NCBI GenBank assembly: GCA_903873705.1
Contig: CAIQPK010000054.1
Span: 1 to 64,000 of the forward strand
Origin: an uncultured Acidobacteriota bacterium
GTDB lineage: Bacteria; Acidobacteriota; Terriglobia; Terriglobales; Acidobacteriaceae
Direction: 5' to 3'
Length of the DNA stretch: 64,000 nucleotides
Shown here: positions 1-8,997 of the stretch, one piece after another
How positions within the stretch are numbered: the stretch's first letter is position 1
How the letters are laid out: the number at the start of each line of letters is the position of its first letter
Position numbers and translations under genes: made by a program
Notes under the pieces: model-generated
Told to the model about the DNA's origin: nothing
What the model saw: the letters and a program-made list of their open reading frames with translations, nothing else
The model's database searches: none

Positions 1-1
1 G

Positions 2-256
2 GACGTTGACCTCGCGGTCAACAAAGACACAGCACTCCCGTTCCTCGGCGAAAAGGGCATGCTGCAATTCCGTATGGAGGTCTTCAACGTTTTCAATCAC
101 ACGAACCTCGGTATCCCCACCGGCTATAAGTCATTTGCCGGCGCGTATACGGATGTTGGTATGTATTCCGAAGCCCCGGCGGGCACAGCCGGTCAGATCA
201 CCACCATCGTCGGCAATCCGCGCCAGGTACAGCTGTCGCTGAAGGTAGCCTTCTAA
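2..256 (+). CDS. TonB-dependent receptor (Oar-like), C-terminal end only
   Basis: The frame is open from the left edge to a TAA at 254-256, so only the last 84 residues are visible. They include an FRMEVFNVFNHTNL stretch and end in QLSLKVAF with a terminal Phe. Both are typical of the last strands of Oar/carboxypeptidase-regulatory TonB-dependent receptors of Acidobacteriota, which are outer-membrane beta-barrels importing oligomers or chelates with TonB energy. The terminal aromatic residue is the usual outer-membrane insertion signal. The gene is closed by a strong hairpin terminator directly downstream and faces the same way as the two propeller-cupin genes, but those have their own promoter. 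Substrate unknown. The protein start lies outside the window. Confidence 0.85.
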   Translation, partial: DVDLAVNKDTALPFLGEKGMLQFRMEVFNVFNHTNLGIPTGYKSFAGAYTDVGMYSEAPAGTAGQITTIVGNPRQVQLSLKVAF

Positions 257-268
257 CCTAACCCGAAG

Positions 269-303
269 GGCGGCAGCGTGATTTCACGCTGCCGCCTTTT
301 TTT
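269..303 (+). terminator. Rho-independent terminator of the TonB-dependent receptor gene
   Basis: A perfect 12-bp stem (GGCGGCAGCGTG at 269-280 and CACGCTGCCGCC at 285-296) with a 4-nt loop is followed by seven T. It begins 13 bp after the receptor stop codon. Confidence 0.95.
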
Positions 304-585
304 GCGCCTGTTTCGTCGTCCTCCTCCCTTTCGATTTCAAAGAACTTCCAGCACGGACCGGAGTCTGCTCCGCAGATGCCGCTGGAGAGTGAAGCACAAA
401 TCCTGCACTCGAGTAGCTGGAAATTCCAACTGCACAAATTCACGGTTTATTTCTAGATCGAGGATGTCAATCCCTTGTTCTTATTCCGGGTGCGCATGTT
501 CCGCCTGTTCCGTCGGCATACCGCATAGATGGCTCAATCGTCACCCTCGGCGGAAATCGAGTAATAGGCGCTCATTGCTCTGACT
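304..585. other. Intergenic stretch, no gene recognised
   Basis: Between the terminator and the promoter of the next gene. Short open frames exist on both strands but have no ribosome-binding site or recognisable protein character. Confidence 0.6.
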
Positions 586-613
586 TTGACAAGAGCCACG
601 GCCAGACTAGATA
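586..613 (+). promoter_or_regulatory. Predicted sigma-70-type promoter of the propeller-cupin pair
   Basis: TTGACA at 586-591, a 16-nt spacer and TAGATA at 608-613, about 80 bp upstream of the ATG at 696. The -10 region overlaps TAGATATTG, whose complement CAATATCTA resembles half of the 20-bp element described at 34.0, 35.4 and 38.2 kb. That link is weak. Confidence 0.55.
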
Positions 614-695
614 TTGTTAGACCCCGGAATTTCTTGCGTTGGAAAGTACGCGTAACCCGGAGCAGAATTCTCCAAGGATTAGAGGTAGCAAGGAA

Positions 696-2411
696 ATGTC
701 GAAAGTCCATTGCGTTCTGTATGCCCTGTCAGCTTTGCTGCTCTATCCTGCGGCCAGTGCCCTAGCCGAAGATCATTCCGTAATCGTGATAAGCCAGGGC
801 GATCGCACCATCTACGATACTGACCCGGCAACCGGCAAGCTGCTCAACAAAGTTCAAATGGAGAGCACGCCAGCCGAAGCGATTTTCAGCTATAACGAGA
901 AATTTGTTTTCGTGTCCCTCCCTGAGCTGGGCTGCATCGTCTCGCTTGACGCCAAGACCTTCAAGGAAGCCAACCGTCTCTGCAAGCCCGAGTTCAAGCG
1001 CACCGCATCCTCTCAGGGCCTATTCAATGAGATGGTAAGCACGCCCAACTACCGGAAGCTCTATGTTTCCATTCCCGGTGGCCTGGAGGTCTTCGACCAA
1101 TGGCTGTTGATCTACAACCCCGAATTCAAGCAGCCGGAAAAAAAAATCATGCTGCCCGGCAAAGACCCCCAGCACATGCTGGCTCACGGTCCTTCCGGCA
1201 AGGTCTACTACGCCTTCCGCGGTGACAACCAGGTCACCGTCATCGACACCAACACCGACGCCGTCCTCAAGACCATTCCCGTCAAGGGCGGCCCCACCGA
1301 CGTAGCCTTCAACTACGGCAGCGAAGCCTGGATCGCCTCGGAGAGTGGCCTCGTCACCATCATCAGCACCAAGAATGACGAAGTCATCAAAACGATTGAT
1401 ACCGGCGGTAAGGGCCTGGCCCACATCGTCAACGCGATCGATCAACGCTACATCGCGGTCTCCCATGACGGCTCCGATGACGTCACCCTCTTCCAGCCCC
1501 TCAGCAAAGAGATCCTCGGCACGGTCAAGCTCCCGGTCAAAGCCCCCCTCTCGGTTCGCTTCCTTCCGCCGGGCCACGGCGGCGCGGTGCGCGGTCCCTA
1601 CGGCGCTGCCTCCGGTGAAGCCGACTGGAAGTACCCCTTTGTCACCCAGCTCTACGTGACCGGCAACGATGGCCTCTCTATCGTCGACGTCCCCAAGCTG
1701 ACCGCCGCCGCTCCCCAGTCCATCGGCCAGAACAACGTCGCCAGCCTCATCCACTTCACCTATCCCGATGCCTTCACGCCGCCGCGCGAACCCACGGCGA
1801 CGCGCATCATGGAGAACGACACTTACACCCTCTACAACAACGCCATGGCGAACTATGACGAGTCGCCCATCCACGAGCACCGCACCGATCTCACCGGCGT
1901 TCAGGTCGGCGAAGGTCACACCAAGATCGGCTGCTGGGACCCCAAGTGCCCACCCCAGTCGCTCGCCGACAACAATGCGGGACGGACCTTCGATTACGGC
2001 GAGTCTCATCTCGGACTCTTCACTGGAAACCAGCGCGGAACGCTGCATCAGGAAGAAGGCATCTCCGCGATGCCCCGCGAAATCATCATGTTCATGCTCA
2101 AGAACAATTACTACCGCCAGGTCAATCCGAAGAAAGAGTCGGACTTCGCAAAAATCAAGAGCCTTCGCTTGATTGCTGATAACACGCGGTCGTGGATGTT
2201 CGACACCACGTTGCAGCCCGGAAAGCCCATCGAGATTCCCGAAGGCGACCACGCCTTTGTCTATCTCGCCGGCGGCATCATCCTCGAAACCAAGGACGGC
2301 GTGCCCGAAATCGACAAGCGGCTTTTCAAGGACTGGGAGATCGACACGGGCAAGAAGACGGTAGAAGCTCTCAGGAAGCCTATTCACGTGATCATGATCG
2401 AATTTAAATAA
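696..2411 (+). CDS. Exported YVTN-type beta-propeller protein with C-terminal cupin-like domain (paralogue 1)
   Basis: 571 residues. The ATG at 696 is chosen over an upstream in-frame TTG at 639 because it is preceded by AGAGGTAGCAAGGAA and begins a signal peptide (MSKVHCVLYALSALLLYPAA...ALA) that aligns with both paralogues at 2489 and 28737. Residues about 25-350 carry repeats of the YncE/YVTN kind (DTNTDAVLKTIPVKGGPTDVAF, DEVIKTIDTGGKG), a secreted seven-bladed-propeller fold. Residues about 365-570 hold a conserved HEHRTD (His393, His395), then KIGCWDPKCP, GTLHQEEGISAMPRE and a late PGKPIEIPEGDHAFVYLAGG strand. I read this as a cupin-like, possibly metal-binding module. It lies 77 bp before paralogue 2 and is probably co-transcribed with it. 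Reaction unknown; the combination could be a sensor, a binding protein or an enzyme. Confidence 0.8.
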   Translation: MSKVHCVLYALSALLLYPAASALAEDHSVIVISQGDRTIYDTDPATGKLLNKVQMESTPAEAIFSYNEKFVFVSLPELGCIVSLDAKTFKEANRLCKPEFKRTASSQGLFNEMVSTPNYRKLYVSIPGGLEVFDQWLLIYNPEFKQPEKKIMLPGKDPQHMLAHGPSGKVYYAFRGDNQVTVIDTNTDAVLKTIPVKGGPTDVAFNYGSEAWIASESGLVTIISTKNDEVIKTIDTGGKGLAHIVNAIDQRYIAVSHDGSDDVTLFQPLSKEILGTVKLPVKAPLSVRFLPPGHGGAVRGPYGAASGEADWKYPFVTQLYVTGNDGLSIVDVPKLTAAAPQSIGQNNVASLIHFTYPDAFTPPREPTATRIMENDTYTLYNNAMANYDESPIHEHRTDLTGVQVGEGHTKIGCWDPKCPPQSLADNNAGRTFDYGESHLGLFTGNQRGTLHQEEGISAMPREIIMFMLKNNYYRQVNPKKESDFAKIKSLRLIADNTRSWMFDTTLQPGKPIEIPEGDHAFVYLAGGIILETKDGVPEIDKRLFKDWEIDTGKKTVEALRKPIHVIMIEFK

Positions 2412-2488
2412 ACAGAAGACCTGAACCCCGCACCAGATCCGGTCTTATCTTGCCAATAACTTTAGAAAGATAGAAGGTTCGTCAAGCG

Positions 2489-4222
2489 ATGCGTAAATTA
2501 CCTTCCCTGCTGTATGCGTTGTGTGCCCTGGGATTGCTTTCCAGCACGACTGCGTTTGCCGAAGATCACACGGTGCTTGTCCTGAGCAAGGGCAACCACA
2601 CGGTCTATGACACCGATCCGTTTACCGGCAAGATCGTGAAGCAGGTTCAACTCGAAGGCACTCCCACCGATGCCATCCTCAGCTGGGACGAGCAATCGCT
2701 GTTCGTCTCCGTGCCGGAGCTTGGATTTATTTCGGTGGTCGACGTCAAGACGTTCAAAGAAGTCTCGCGTTTGAGCCGGCCTGAATTCAAGGCTGCTGCC
2801 AATGCGGGCATGATCGACGCCCTGGCAACGACGCCCGATTACAAACACCTCTACATCTCTGTTCCCGGCGGGGTAGAGGTCTTCGACCAGCGCCTTCTGG
2901 TCTATAAGCCTGACTATCAGCAGCCCACCAAAAAGATCGCGATCACTGGCACCGGCGCTCAGCGCATGCTGATTCATGGCCCCACCAGCAAGCTTTATTA
3001 CACCTTCCAGGGCAGCAACCAGGTCGCGGTAGTCGATACGAACACCGAGAAGCTGGTCAAGACCATCCCCGTAAAGGGCGGTCCAATGGACGTAACCTTC
3101 GTCATCGGCGGGGAAGCCTGGGTCGCCTGCGCTGACGGCACCATCGCCGTCATCGACGTCAACAAGGATGAAGTCGTCAAAACAATCGATACCGGCAGCA
3201 AGGGGCCGATGCACATCGCCACCGCCACCGACATCCGCTACATCGCCGCATCGCACGATGACACCGGCGACGTAACGATCCTTCAACCGATAACCAAAGA
3301 AGTCCTGAACACAGTCAAGACAGGCCTGAAGGGCGCGGTGTCGGTACGATTCACGCCCCCTAACGCCTACCACGCCAAACCCCTCAGCTACCCCTTCACA
3401 ACGCAGCTTTACGTCATCGGCCAAAGCGGGTTCGTCACCGTAGACCTCGACAAGATGGCCGTCTCGGCGCCCATTGAAGTCGGTCAGAGCAACGGCTACG
3501 GCATCATCCACTACACCTTCCCTGATGTCTTCGCTCCGCCCAGAGAAGAAACCTCCACCCGCATCATGGAAAACGACCTCTACACCTTCTATGACAACGC
3601 GATGTTCCAGTACGACCTCTCTCCGCTCCACGAACACCGCACGGAGATGGTCGCGATCATCGTCGGCGAAGGCATCGCCAAGGTCGGTTGCTGGGAGCCA
3701 GAAATCTGCAAGGCAACCGAAGGCAAGATGGGCTATTCCTCCGGTCTGAGCGCTTACAACACGCCCTTCACCTACAGCAAAGCCTCTATTGGCAACTACA
3801 CCGGCATCGCCCGCGGCACGCTGCACCTCGAAGACGGTGCCTCGCCCAGCCCGCGCGAGATGCTCATCATGATGCCCAAAAACAACTACTACCGTGAGAC
3901 GCAACTGAAGACCCACTCCGCCTTCATGGATATGGGCTACAAGGAAGTCCCGCCCACCCCGGCCACCGCAGCCCGCGGTGGTCCTCTCAGTAAGCGGGCT
4001 TGGATGTGGGATATCGAACTGATCCCTGGAAAGCCGGTGAATATTCCCAAAAACACCGACTATGTCCTTATCTTTCTGGATGGCGGCCTGATTCGTCAAA
4101 CGCGAAATGGCGTCCCGGAAATCGAGCACAGACTCTTCAAGGATTACGATCTCGACTCCAGCGAGAAGACCATCGAAGCTATCAGCAACCGCATGCGCAT
4201 GATTGTTGTTGAATTCAAGTAA
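2489..4222 (+). CDS. Exported YVTN-type beta-propeller protein with C-terminal cupin-like domain (paralogue 2)
   Basis: 577 residues from ATG 2489, with signal peptide MRKLPSLLYALCALGLLSSTTAFA. It has the same architecture as the gene before it: propeller repeats to about residue 340 (VVDTNTEKLVKTIPVKGGP, DEVVKTIDTGSKGP), then the cupin-like half with HEHRTE (His381, His383), KVGCWEPEIC, GTLHLEDGASPSPRE and PGKPVNIPKNTDYVLIFLDGG. It carries an extra Ala/Pro-rich insertion near residue 490 that paralogues 1 and 3 lack. It is the second gene of a likely two-gene transcript that ends at a strong hairpin (4248-4298). Conservation of the His pair and the GCW-Cys segment in all three copies suggests the cupin half is functional, but no activity can be assigned. 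Confidence 0.8.
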   Translation: MRKLPSLLYALCALGLLSSTTAFAEDHTVLVLSKGNHTVYDTDPFTGKIVKQVQLEGTPTDAILSWDEQSLFVSVPELGFISVVDVKTFKEVSRLSRPEFKAAANAGMIDALATTPDYKHLYISVPGGVEVFDQRLLVYKPDYQQPTKKIAITGTGAQRMLIHGPTSKLYYTFQGSNQVAVVDTNTEKLVKTIPVKGGPMDVTFVIGGEAWVACADGTIAVIDVNKDEVVKTIDTGSKGPMHIATATDIRYIAASHDDTGDVTILQPITKEVLNTVKTGLKGAVSVRFTPPNAYHAKPLSYPFTTQLYVIGQSGFVTVDLDKMAVSAPIEVGQSNGYGIIHYTFPDVFAPPREETSTRIMENDLYTFYDNAMFQYDLSPLHEHRTEMVAIIVGEGIAKVGCWEPEICKATEGKMGYSSGLSAYNTPFTYSKASIGNYTGIARGTLHLEDGASPSPREMLIMMPKNNYYRETQLKTHSAFMDMGYKEVPPTPATAARGGPLSKRAWMWDIELIPGKPVNIPKNTDYVLIFLDGGLIRQTRNGVPEIEHRLFKDYDLDSSEKTIEAISNRMRMIVVEFK

Positions 4223-4247
4223 AACCGCCGTTTCAATCTCGAAATAA

Positions 4248-4298
4248 AGAAGGCAGATGCGGTGATTTTTGACACCGGCATCTGCCTTCTCTTTTCTT
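4248..4298 (+). terminator. Rho-independent terminator after paralogue 2
   Basis: AGAAGGCAGATGC at 4248-4260 pairs with GCATCTGCCTTCT at 4278-4290. An inner GGTG/CACC extends the stem past one bulged base, and a pyrimidine-rich tail (CTTTTCTT) follows. Confidence 0.85.
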
Positions 4299-4356
4299 CT
4301 ACAAGCGCCTTTCCGGTTACACATCCGGCGAAATACACGGGCTCGCGGAAGAGCTC

Positions 4357-4392
4357 AAAAGAGGAGGGCCGCCCGTCGGGGCGGCCCTCCTC
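4357..4392 (-). terminator. Rho-independent terminator of the MmgE/PrpD-family gene
   Basis: GAGGAGGGCCGCC (4361-4373) and its complement (4380-4392) form a 13-bp GC-rich stem with a 6-nt loop. Read on the minus strand it is followed by TTTT. It starts 29 bp past the stop of the convergent gene. Confidence 0.8.
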
Positions 4393-4420
4393 GATCCATG
4401 CATGATGGTTGACTGTTGTC

Positions 4421-6016
4421 CTACGCCAACGGCTTCGGTTGCCCGAACTTCGCCAGCGACTTGATCGCTTCGCCAATGTCTTTCACATCGGCCAGATTCG
4501 ACCACAGTTTGTAGGCCCGGTCCCGCTGCGCATCGTTGACCTTCTTGAAAGCGCATACGCGAGTGTATTTGGCGAGAACCTCTTTATCGTCCATACGAAC
4601 GTAATCGGACAGGTCCAGGTCACGATGACCGTTGTAGAGGTCGAAGTCCTTCACCTCGCCGCTCTTCTTCGTGATGGTAAGGCGGCCGGCCCCGTAGCCC
4701 CGTCCCGTCCAGTTCGCCGGTGCCATGGTCGTCTTGGACAGCAAGTCCTGTACCAGCGGATCCTTCACCTTGTCGTCGTCATAGGAGTCAAGGTAGACAT
4801 CGCCATCGATCAACGCCCGCGCAATCACAAACGGCATGCTGTGATCGGCGGTCTCCCGGTTGGTCGGGTCCCACTTCGGTGCATCGCAGATTTCTTCCCA
4901 GATACCGTAGGTCGTCACGAAATGGATGTGCGCGATCTCTTCCGGTTTAACCCAGGCCTTGATCGTCGGCACCATCACCAGGAAGCCCTGCGTCCCTGCC
5001 TCAGATGGCCGGCGCTTGAACCAGTTGCGCTCAATGGCCATGCTGTCATTCCGCTTGGGCAAGGGCGAGAAGCGAGGAATGTGATCGCCAGGACGTCCAC
5101 GACCCTGGTTCTCCCACAGTCCGCCTCGGCCTTCGAAAGGCTGGGGTGGGCCAGTCATGCCGGCGCGGGCCAGCATCGCGCCCCACACACCGTTCTTGGC
5201 AGGCTCAGCGCTGCGTACGCCCTTCCACATCGACAGCGCACCCACGCCCTTGTTGAGCGAAACGTGGGGTGTCAGCGCGATCGTCACAGCATTGGCCATT
5301 CGGTCTTCATCCAGCTTCATCAGCTTGGCTGCCACCATAGCCGCAATAACCGTCTCACCGCCAGCCCACGGCGCGGCTGCCAGCTCATACCCAATCGTGA
5401 TCGCGGCCATTACTTCCGGCCCGCTCGAGTGCAGCGCCTCGCCCACGGCCAGCGCCGCCGGAATCAGCGTGCTGACGTGTCCGCCTTCATCCGACATGTC
5501 ATTGAAGTCCGTCTCACGAATCAGGACGCCATTAGCGAAGGTGGCCTGCTCGGGCGTCGTTTCCACCCCGTACCCCATCACCGTAGCCTTCAGCTTGCCG
5601 GCGGGCGACAACTGCGCCACGCTCGCTGCAATCCGCGGCGGTTCCTCTTCAAAACCTGCGATGATCGCCGCAATCGAGTCGATCATGTTGAGGTTGAACG
5701 CCTTCACCGTAGCCGGCGACATTTTCGCATAGTCATAGGAGCGCACAAAATCAACGATCTTGCGCGTCGTATCGTCCATCGGCCCATTCCCGCCAAGGCG
5801 AGTCGAGCCCGGGTTCTTATATCCCGGACCGGTAAACGGAGAAATTTCACCCGGCTTACGCATCCCGCCTGAAGGCGTTATCGGCCCTTCACCCCGAGCT
5901 TCTTGTGCGGCTCCCGCCTTTGGAGCCAGGGCTACCAGGCCCACGGCACCGGCACCGATCTTGATGACCTCTCTCCGGTCAAGTTGCGTCGTTGAATCAT
6001 TGTTGCTGGAACTCAT
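4421..6016 (-). CDS. MmgE/PrpD-family protein with a Tat-type signal peptide
   Basis: 531 residues. The ATG at 6016 has AAAGGAG seven bases upstream; the longer in-frame start at 6088 has no comparable site. Residues 13-38 form a twin-arginine-like signal (DRREVIK, Arg14/Arg15, then GAGAVGLVALAPKAGA), so the protein is probably exported folded. The body (about residues 80-520) reads as the MmgE/PrpD fold: VKAFNLNMIDSIAAIIAGFEEEPPR, FANGVLIRETDFNDM, HVSTLIPAALAVGEA, ITIGYELAAAPWAG and a C-terminal KSGEVKDFDLYNGHRD segment. Known members (2-methylcitrate dehydratase, cis-aconitate decarboxylase, iminodisuccinate epimerase) are cytoplasmic, so export is unusual. Substrate unknown. It is convergent with the propeller-cupin pair. 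Confidence 0.85.
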   Translation of the reverse strand: MSSSNNDSTTQLDRREVIKIGAGAVGLVALAPKAGAAQEARGEGPITPSGGMRKPGEISPFTGPGYKNPGSTRLGGNGPMDDTTRKIVDFVRSYDYAKMSPATVKAFNLNMIDSIAAIIAGFEEEPPRIAASVAQLSPAGKLKATVMGYGVETTPEQATFANGVLIRETDFNDMSDEGGHVSTLIPAALAVGEALHSSGPEVMAAITIGYELAAAPWAGGETVIAAMVAAKLMKLDEDRMANAVTIALTPHVSLNKGVGALSMWKGVRSAEPAKNGVWGAMLARAGMTGPPQPFEGRGGLWENQGRGRPGDHIPRFSPLPKRNDSMAIERNWFKRRPSEAGTQGFLVMVPTIKAWVKPEEIAHIHFVTTYGIWEEICDAPKWDPTNRETADHSMPFVIARALIDGDVYLDSYDDDKVKDPLVQDLLSKTTMAPANWTGRGYGAGRLTITKKSGEVKDFDLYNGHRDLDLSDYVRMDDKEVLAKYTRVCAFKKVNDAQRDRAYKLWSNLADVKDIGEAIKSLAKFGQPKPLA

Positions 6017-6061
6017 AAAAAATCTCCTTTGAAAGCATGTCGAGCGCGAGTTGTTCCAAAA

Positions 6062-6075
6062 TGGCGATATCGCCA
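6062..6075. promoter_or_regulatory. 14-bp perfect palindrome upstream of the PrpD-family gene
   Basis: TGGCGATATCGCCA lies 46 bp before the ATG at 6016. Its position suits an operator or a 5'-UTR hairpin. No regulator is identified. Confidence 0.35.
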
Positions 6076-6445
6076 CGTCAATGGGCAAATCAGAAAATAA
6101 TGCTTACCGCAGCTAAGAGGGCCAATATCTAATGCGTTCGGCAGACGCGGTCTGTCCGGCGGGACTTTTCACATGCCCGCGTTCCTTATTAGAGGAACGG
6201 GAATAAGGATGCAAGTTGCGCTAGTCAGAAATACATCCCCGATGGGTCGTTAGTCAATAAGAACAGGCCGCGCATCGTGATGAACTCTCGCCTCGGTCGA
6301 TTCGGCCCGGGGCGCAATTTCCCGGACATCAACCTCTGGAAGCGGCTCCCTATTCCCAGGCTGAGGCGTAAGCCATTTAGATGGACCATTGGGACCGGCC
6401 GCAATTCACCGCAGGGCGCGACCCGTTGATTGCGCTGTAAATTCC
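6076..6445. other. Intergenic stretch upstream of the PrpD-family gene
   Basis: No convincing gene. It contains CAATATCTAA at 6123-6132 (a half-match to the 20-bp element of region 3, in the same orientation relative to its gene and 107 bp from the start) and a small inverted repeat CGTTCC/GGAACG at 6180-6199. It presumably holds the PrpD-family promoter. Confidence 0.4.
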
Positions 6446-8206
6446 TTAGCGCAATCCTGCGCTCACGCTGGCTTGTTGGGAGGGGGTCTCGGTGAGTTCG
6501 TGATCCAGGATCGAGGTGTAGAAGTCCTCGCGCTGCAGGCCGTCGACCCGCTGCGCGTTGAGGAAGATGACGGGTGCACCCTGGATACCGCGACGCGACG
6601 CTTCTTCGGCGTCGGCTGTGACGGCGGATTCGGCAGCGTCAAGTGCGACCGCAAAGGCGGCGGTATCCAGCCTTAGCGACGCAGCAACGGCCAGGACTTT
6701 CGCGCGGTCCAGCACGTCGCGCCTTTGGGCCAGGGCGTCGAACATCGGCCAGAACTGGTCCTGCCCGAGAGCTGCGAGCAGGGCCACGCTCCCCAACTGG
6801 CTATCGGCGCGGCTGACTACCGGAAACGCACGGTAGAGCACGCGCAGGCGGTCGCCGTAACGCGTAACCAGCCCCCGCACAAGCTCAGCCTGACGCGCAG
6901 CCAGCGGGCTCCTGACGTCCGTGTACCAGACAAGTGTCAACGGCGCTGACACCTTGGGCCCTGCGACAGGATGCTCGGGATTCGTCGCTGGCAGCACCTT
7001 CTGCGCAGCGAGCACAGGTGCCGGTCCCGTGGGACCGTCGCGGTGAGCGTCGGCAAGCTGCAGCAGTCCGGGCAGTGACTGAACGCCGGTGACGAGATGG
7101 CCGTCAATGATGAAGGTGGGAGTGCCATCCACGCCGGCACGGACACCCAGGGCACGGTCAGCGGCGATGGTGCCAGCGAACCGATGCGTAGCGAGAGCCT
7201 CATCAAACAGACGCATATTGAGGTTCAACTGCTGGGCGTATTTGCGGAGATCCGAGGCTTTGATCGATTCCTGATTGGTGAAAATCAGGTCATGCATAGG
7301 CCAGAATTTACCCTGCTCGCCGGCAGCCAGGGCTGCCTCGTTGGCGAGTTCGGAATCAGGATGAAAGTCCAACGGAAAGGACCTGACGACCCAACGCACC
7401 TCGCGTCCGCGCGCTGAGAGAAGTTTTTCCATCGGCTCCACAGCAGCACGGCAAAATGGGCACTGGAAGTCGGTGAATTCGACGATGGTAAGCGGAGCGT
7501 CAGGAGAACCTAGCTCTGCGCTGGGGGCGGTTTGTATTTCCGTTATGAGTTTGGGGTCGAGCGGAAGCTCCGTTGCGCTGGCGTCCAGAATCGGAGAAAC
7601 CGGCGCCTGGTTGCCATCCGTAACAGCTTTGTTGATGGCAATGGATAGAACCTGCTCGTCCTGGATACCACTGAACGTGGTGCCATTGACGTACAGCGTC
7701 GGCGTGACATTGACGCCGAAAGCGCGGCTCTCCCGAATGTCGCGGTCGACCTCCGCGGCCACGGCTGGCGAGTTGAGATCGTGGCGAAAGCGCACGGGAT
7801 CGAGATGAAGCTGCCGCGCATAAGCGAAGAGAGCGGCCTCATCCTGATGAGCCTGGTTGGCAAACAGCAGCTCAGCCATGGCATCGAAGCGCCCTTGATG
7901 CCCCGCTGCCACCGCAGCACGGTGCGCTCGCGGCGCATCCGGGTGAATATTCAACGGGCTCTGCTTGAAGATCACATGCAGCTGGGTTGGGTAACGTCTC
8001 TCCAGCTTCTCCAGCGTGAAGTAAAGCTGGGCAGAATACGGGCACTCAAAATCTGAGAAGACGACCATCGTCACGGGGGCATCGGCGGGACCAGTCTCGC
8101 CGATGGGCAACCCATTGCCACCGCGCACCGGAACAGTGGCTGCAAGCGCTGCGAGCTGCAGGGCGGCGGTAAAGGCAGCGAGAACGAAGGGGCGGATGGA
8201 TCGCAT
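6446..8206 (-). CDS. Exported protein with three tandem DsbA/thioredoxin-like domains
   Basis: 586 residues. ATG 8206 has AGGAG upstream and begins a signal peptide (MRSIRPFVLAAFTAALQLAALA); the longer in-frame start at 8272 would bury it. Three consecutive DsbA-like (Thioredoxin_4) units each open with a beta strand and active-site loop. Domain 1 is VVFSDFECPYS (Cys55, second Cys replaced by Ser58). Domain 2 is VEFTDFQCPFC (Cys249/Cys252, intact). Domain 3 is VWYTDVRSPLA (no Cys, Ser433). The first two end in the cis-Pro region (NVTPTLYVNG, GVDGTPTFIIDG) and the third in GIQGAPVIFLN. Only the middle domain can cycle a disulfide; the first could act as a monothiol, the third as a scaffold. 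It is the last gene of the giant-protein operon, 134 bp after the CIPC protein, and probably forms or isomerises disulfides in exported products. Confidence 0.85.
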   Translation of the reverse strand: MRSIRPFVLAAFTAALQLAALAATVPVRGGNGLPIGETGPADAPVTMVVFSDFECPYSAQLYFTLEKLERRYPTQLHVIFKQSPLNIHPDAPRAHRAAVAAGHQGRFDAMAELLFANQAHQDEAALFAYARQLHLDPVRFRHDLNSPAVAAEVDRDIRESRAFGVNVTPTLYVNGTTFSGIQDEQVLSIAINKAVTDGNQAPVSPILDASATELPLDPKLITEIQTAPSAELGSPDAPLTIVEFTDFQCPFCRAAVEPMEKLLSARGREVRWVVRSFPLDFHPDSELANEAALAAGEQGKFWPMHDLIFTNQESIKASDLRKYAQQLNLNMRLFDEALATHRFAGTIAADRALGVRAGVDGTPTFIIDGHLVTGVQSLPGLLQLADAHRDGPTGPAPVLAAQKVLPATNPEHPVAGPKVSAPLTLVWYTDVRSPLAARQAELVRGLVTRYGDRLRVLYRAFPVVSRADSQLGSVALLAALGQDQFWPMFDALAQRRDVLDRAKVLAVAASLRLDTAAFAVALDAAESAVTADAEEASRRGIQGAPVIFLNAQRVDGLQREDFYTSILDHELTETPSQQASVSAGLR

Positions 8207-8340
8207 GGGTGCTCCTGAAGTAAAGCGCGTTTGCTGGACGCCGTAAGTAAGAGAAGTGTAAGTGAGTTCCACACTTAATAGGACAAGCGTTGAAGCAATC
8301 TCACACCCGTTTATTTTCCCGAAAGCAAGGGCGCTGCGGC

Positions 8341-8997
8341 CTATTGCTTAGCGGCAGTGTGACCTGCCGCGGCCGCTGCTATCGGCGTCGTGGCGGCGGC
8401 TTGGACAGCGCTGTCAGTACCCGCCAACCAGGAGCTTGCCAGGCTCTTGACGGTCGCCGTATCTCGAAGTGTGCCCGGCACGTGGAAGGCAATGGCATCG
8501 CCGTGCAGAGCGTAAAGCATGGGTGCACCCTTGAGCCGCAGCGCGGTCAGCGCCTCATGTCCGGTATCGGCGACCCAGGTGGCATCGCTCAGATTGGAGT
8601 ACGTGGCGCGCACGCGCTCTAAAGCGTCAGCCGTGGTTGCGTTCACAATGATGACGTACGACGCTCCGCGCTGCGCAGCTGCATTCTGGCTGGCATCGAG
8701 TTCAGCCATTAGCTTGTCGCACGGTATGCAGTCCTGGCTGTCATACAGCAGGACCCAATGCGACGGCTTCGCCAGAGATGCTGCCTGGACCACATGGCCG
8801 TCGCGGTCGGTTACGGAAAAGGCTGGCAACGCGGTGAGCGGCACCTCGGTTGAATGCGCAGCGGCAGACAATGCGGTGCTTTGACGGGCAATGCCTCGCG
8901 GCATGGTCGAAGCAGGTGGCTTATCCATCGGCCGCACACCTTGCGCATGAAGAGAAACCGCAGCAAACACGAACGGAATCAAAAGGAGCTTTTTCAC
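8341..8997 (-). CDS. Exported thioredoxin-like protein with CIPC active site
   Basis: 218 residues starting at GTG 8997, which overlaps the stop of the preceding giant gene (GTGA), so the two are translationally coupled. Signal peptide [19 protein letters not shown]. Residues about 55-200 resemble a redoxin/thioredoxin fold: [16 protein letters not shown] with Cys90/Cys93, [18 protein letters not shown], and KGAPMLYAL where the cis-Pro is expected. The Ala-rich tail (residues 195-218) looks disordered. Likely a periplasmic thiol oxidoreductase working with the three-domain DsbA-like protein encoded next. The redox direction cannot be told from sequence. Confidence 0.75.
   Translation of the reverse strand: MKKLLLIPFVFAAVSLHAQGVRPMDKPPASTMPRGIARQSTALSAAAHSTEVPLTALPAFSVTDRDGHVVQAASLAKPSHWVLLYDSQDCIPCDKLMAELDASQNAAAQRGASYVIIVNATTADALERVRATYSNLSDATWVADTGHEALTALRLKGAPMLYALHGDAIAFHVPGTLRDTATVKSLASSWLAGTDSAVQAAATTPIAAAAAGHTAAKQ

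Noticed and set aside
2498-4324. 608-residue minus-strand open frame
   Set aside because: Antisense to propeller-cupin paralogue 2, which has a signal peptide and aligns with two paralogues.
4409-5872. 487-residue plus-strand open frame
   Set aside because: Antisense to the PrpD-family gene; composition is His/Arg-rich and lacks motifs.
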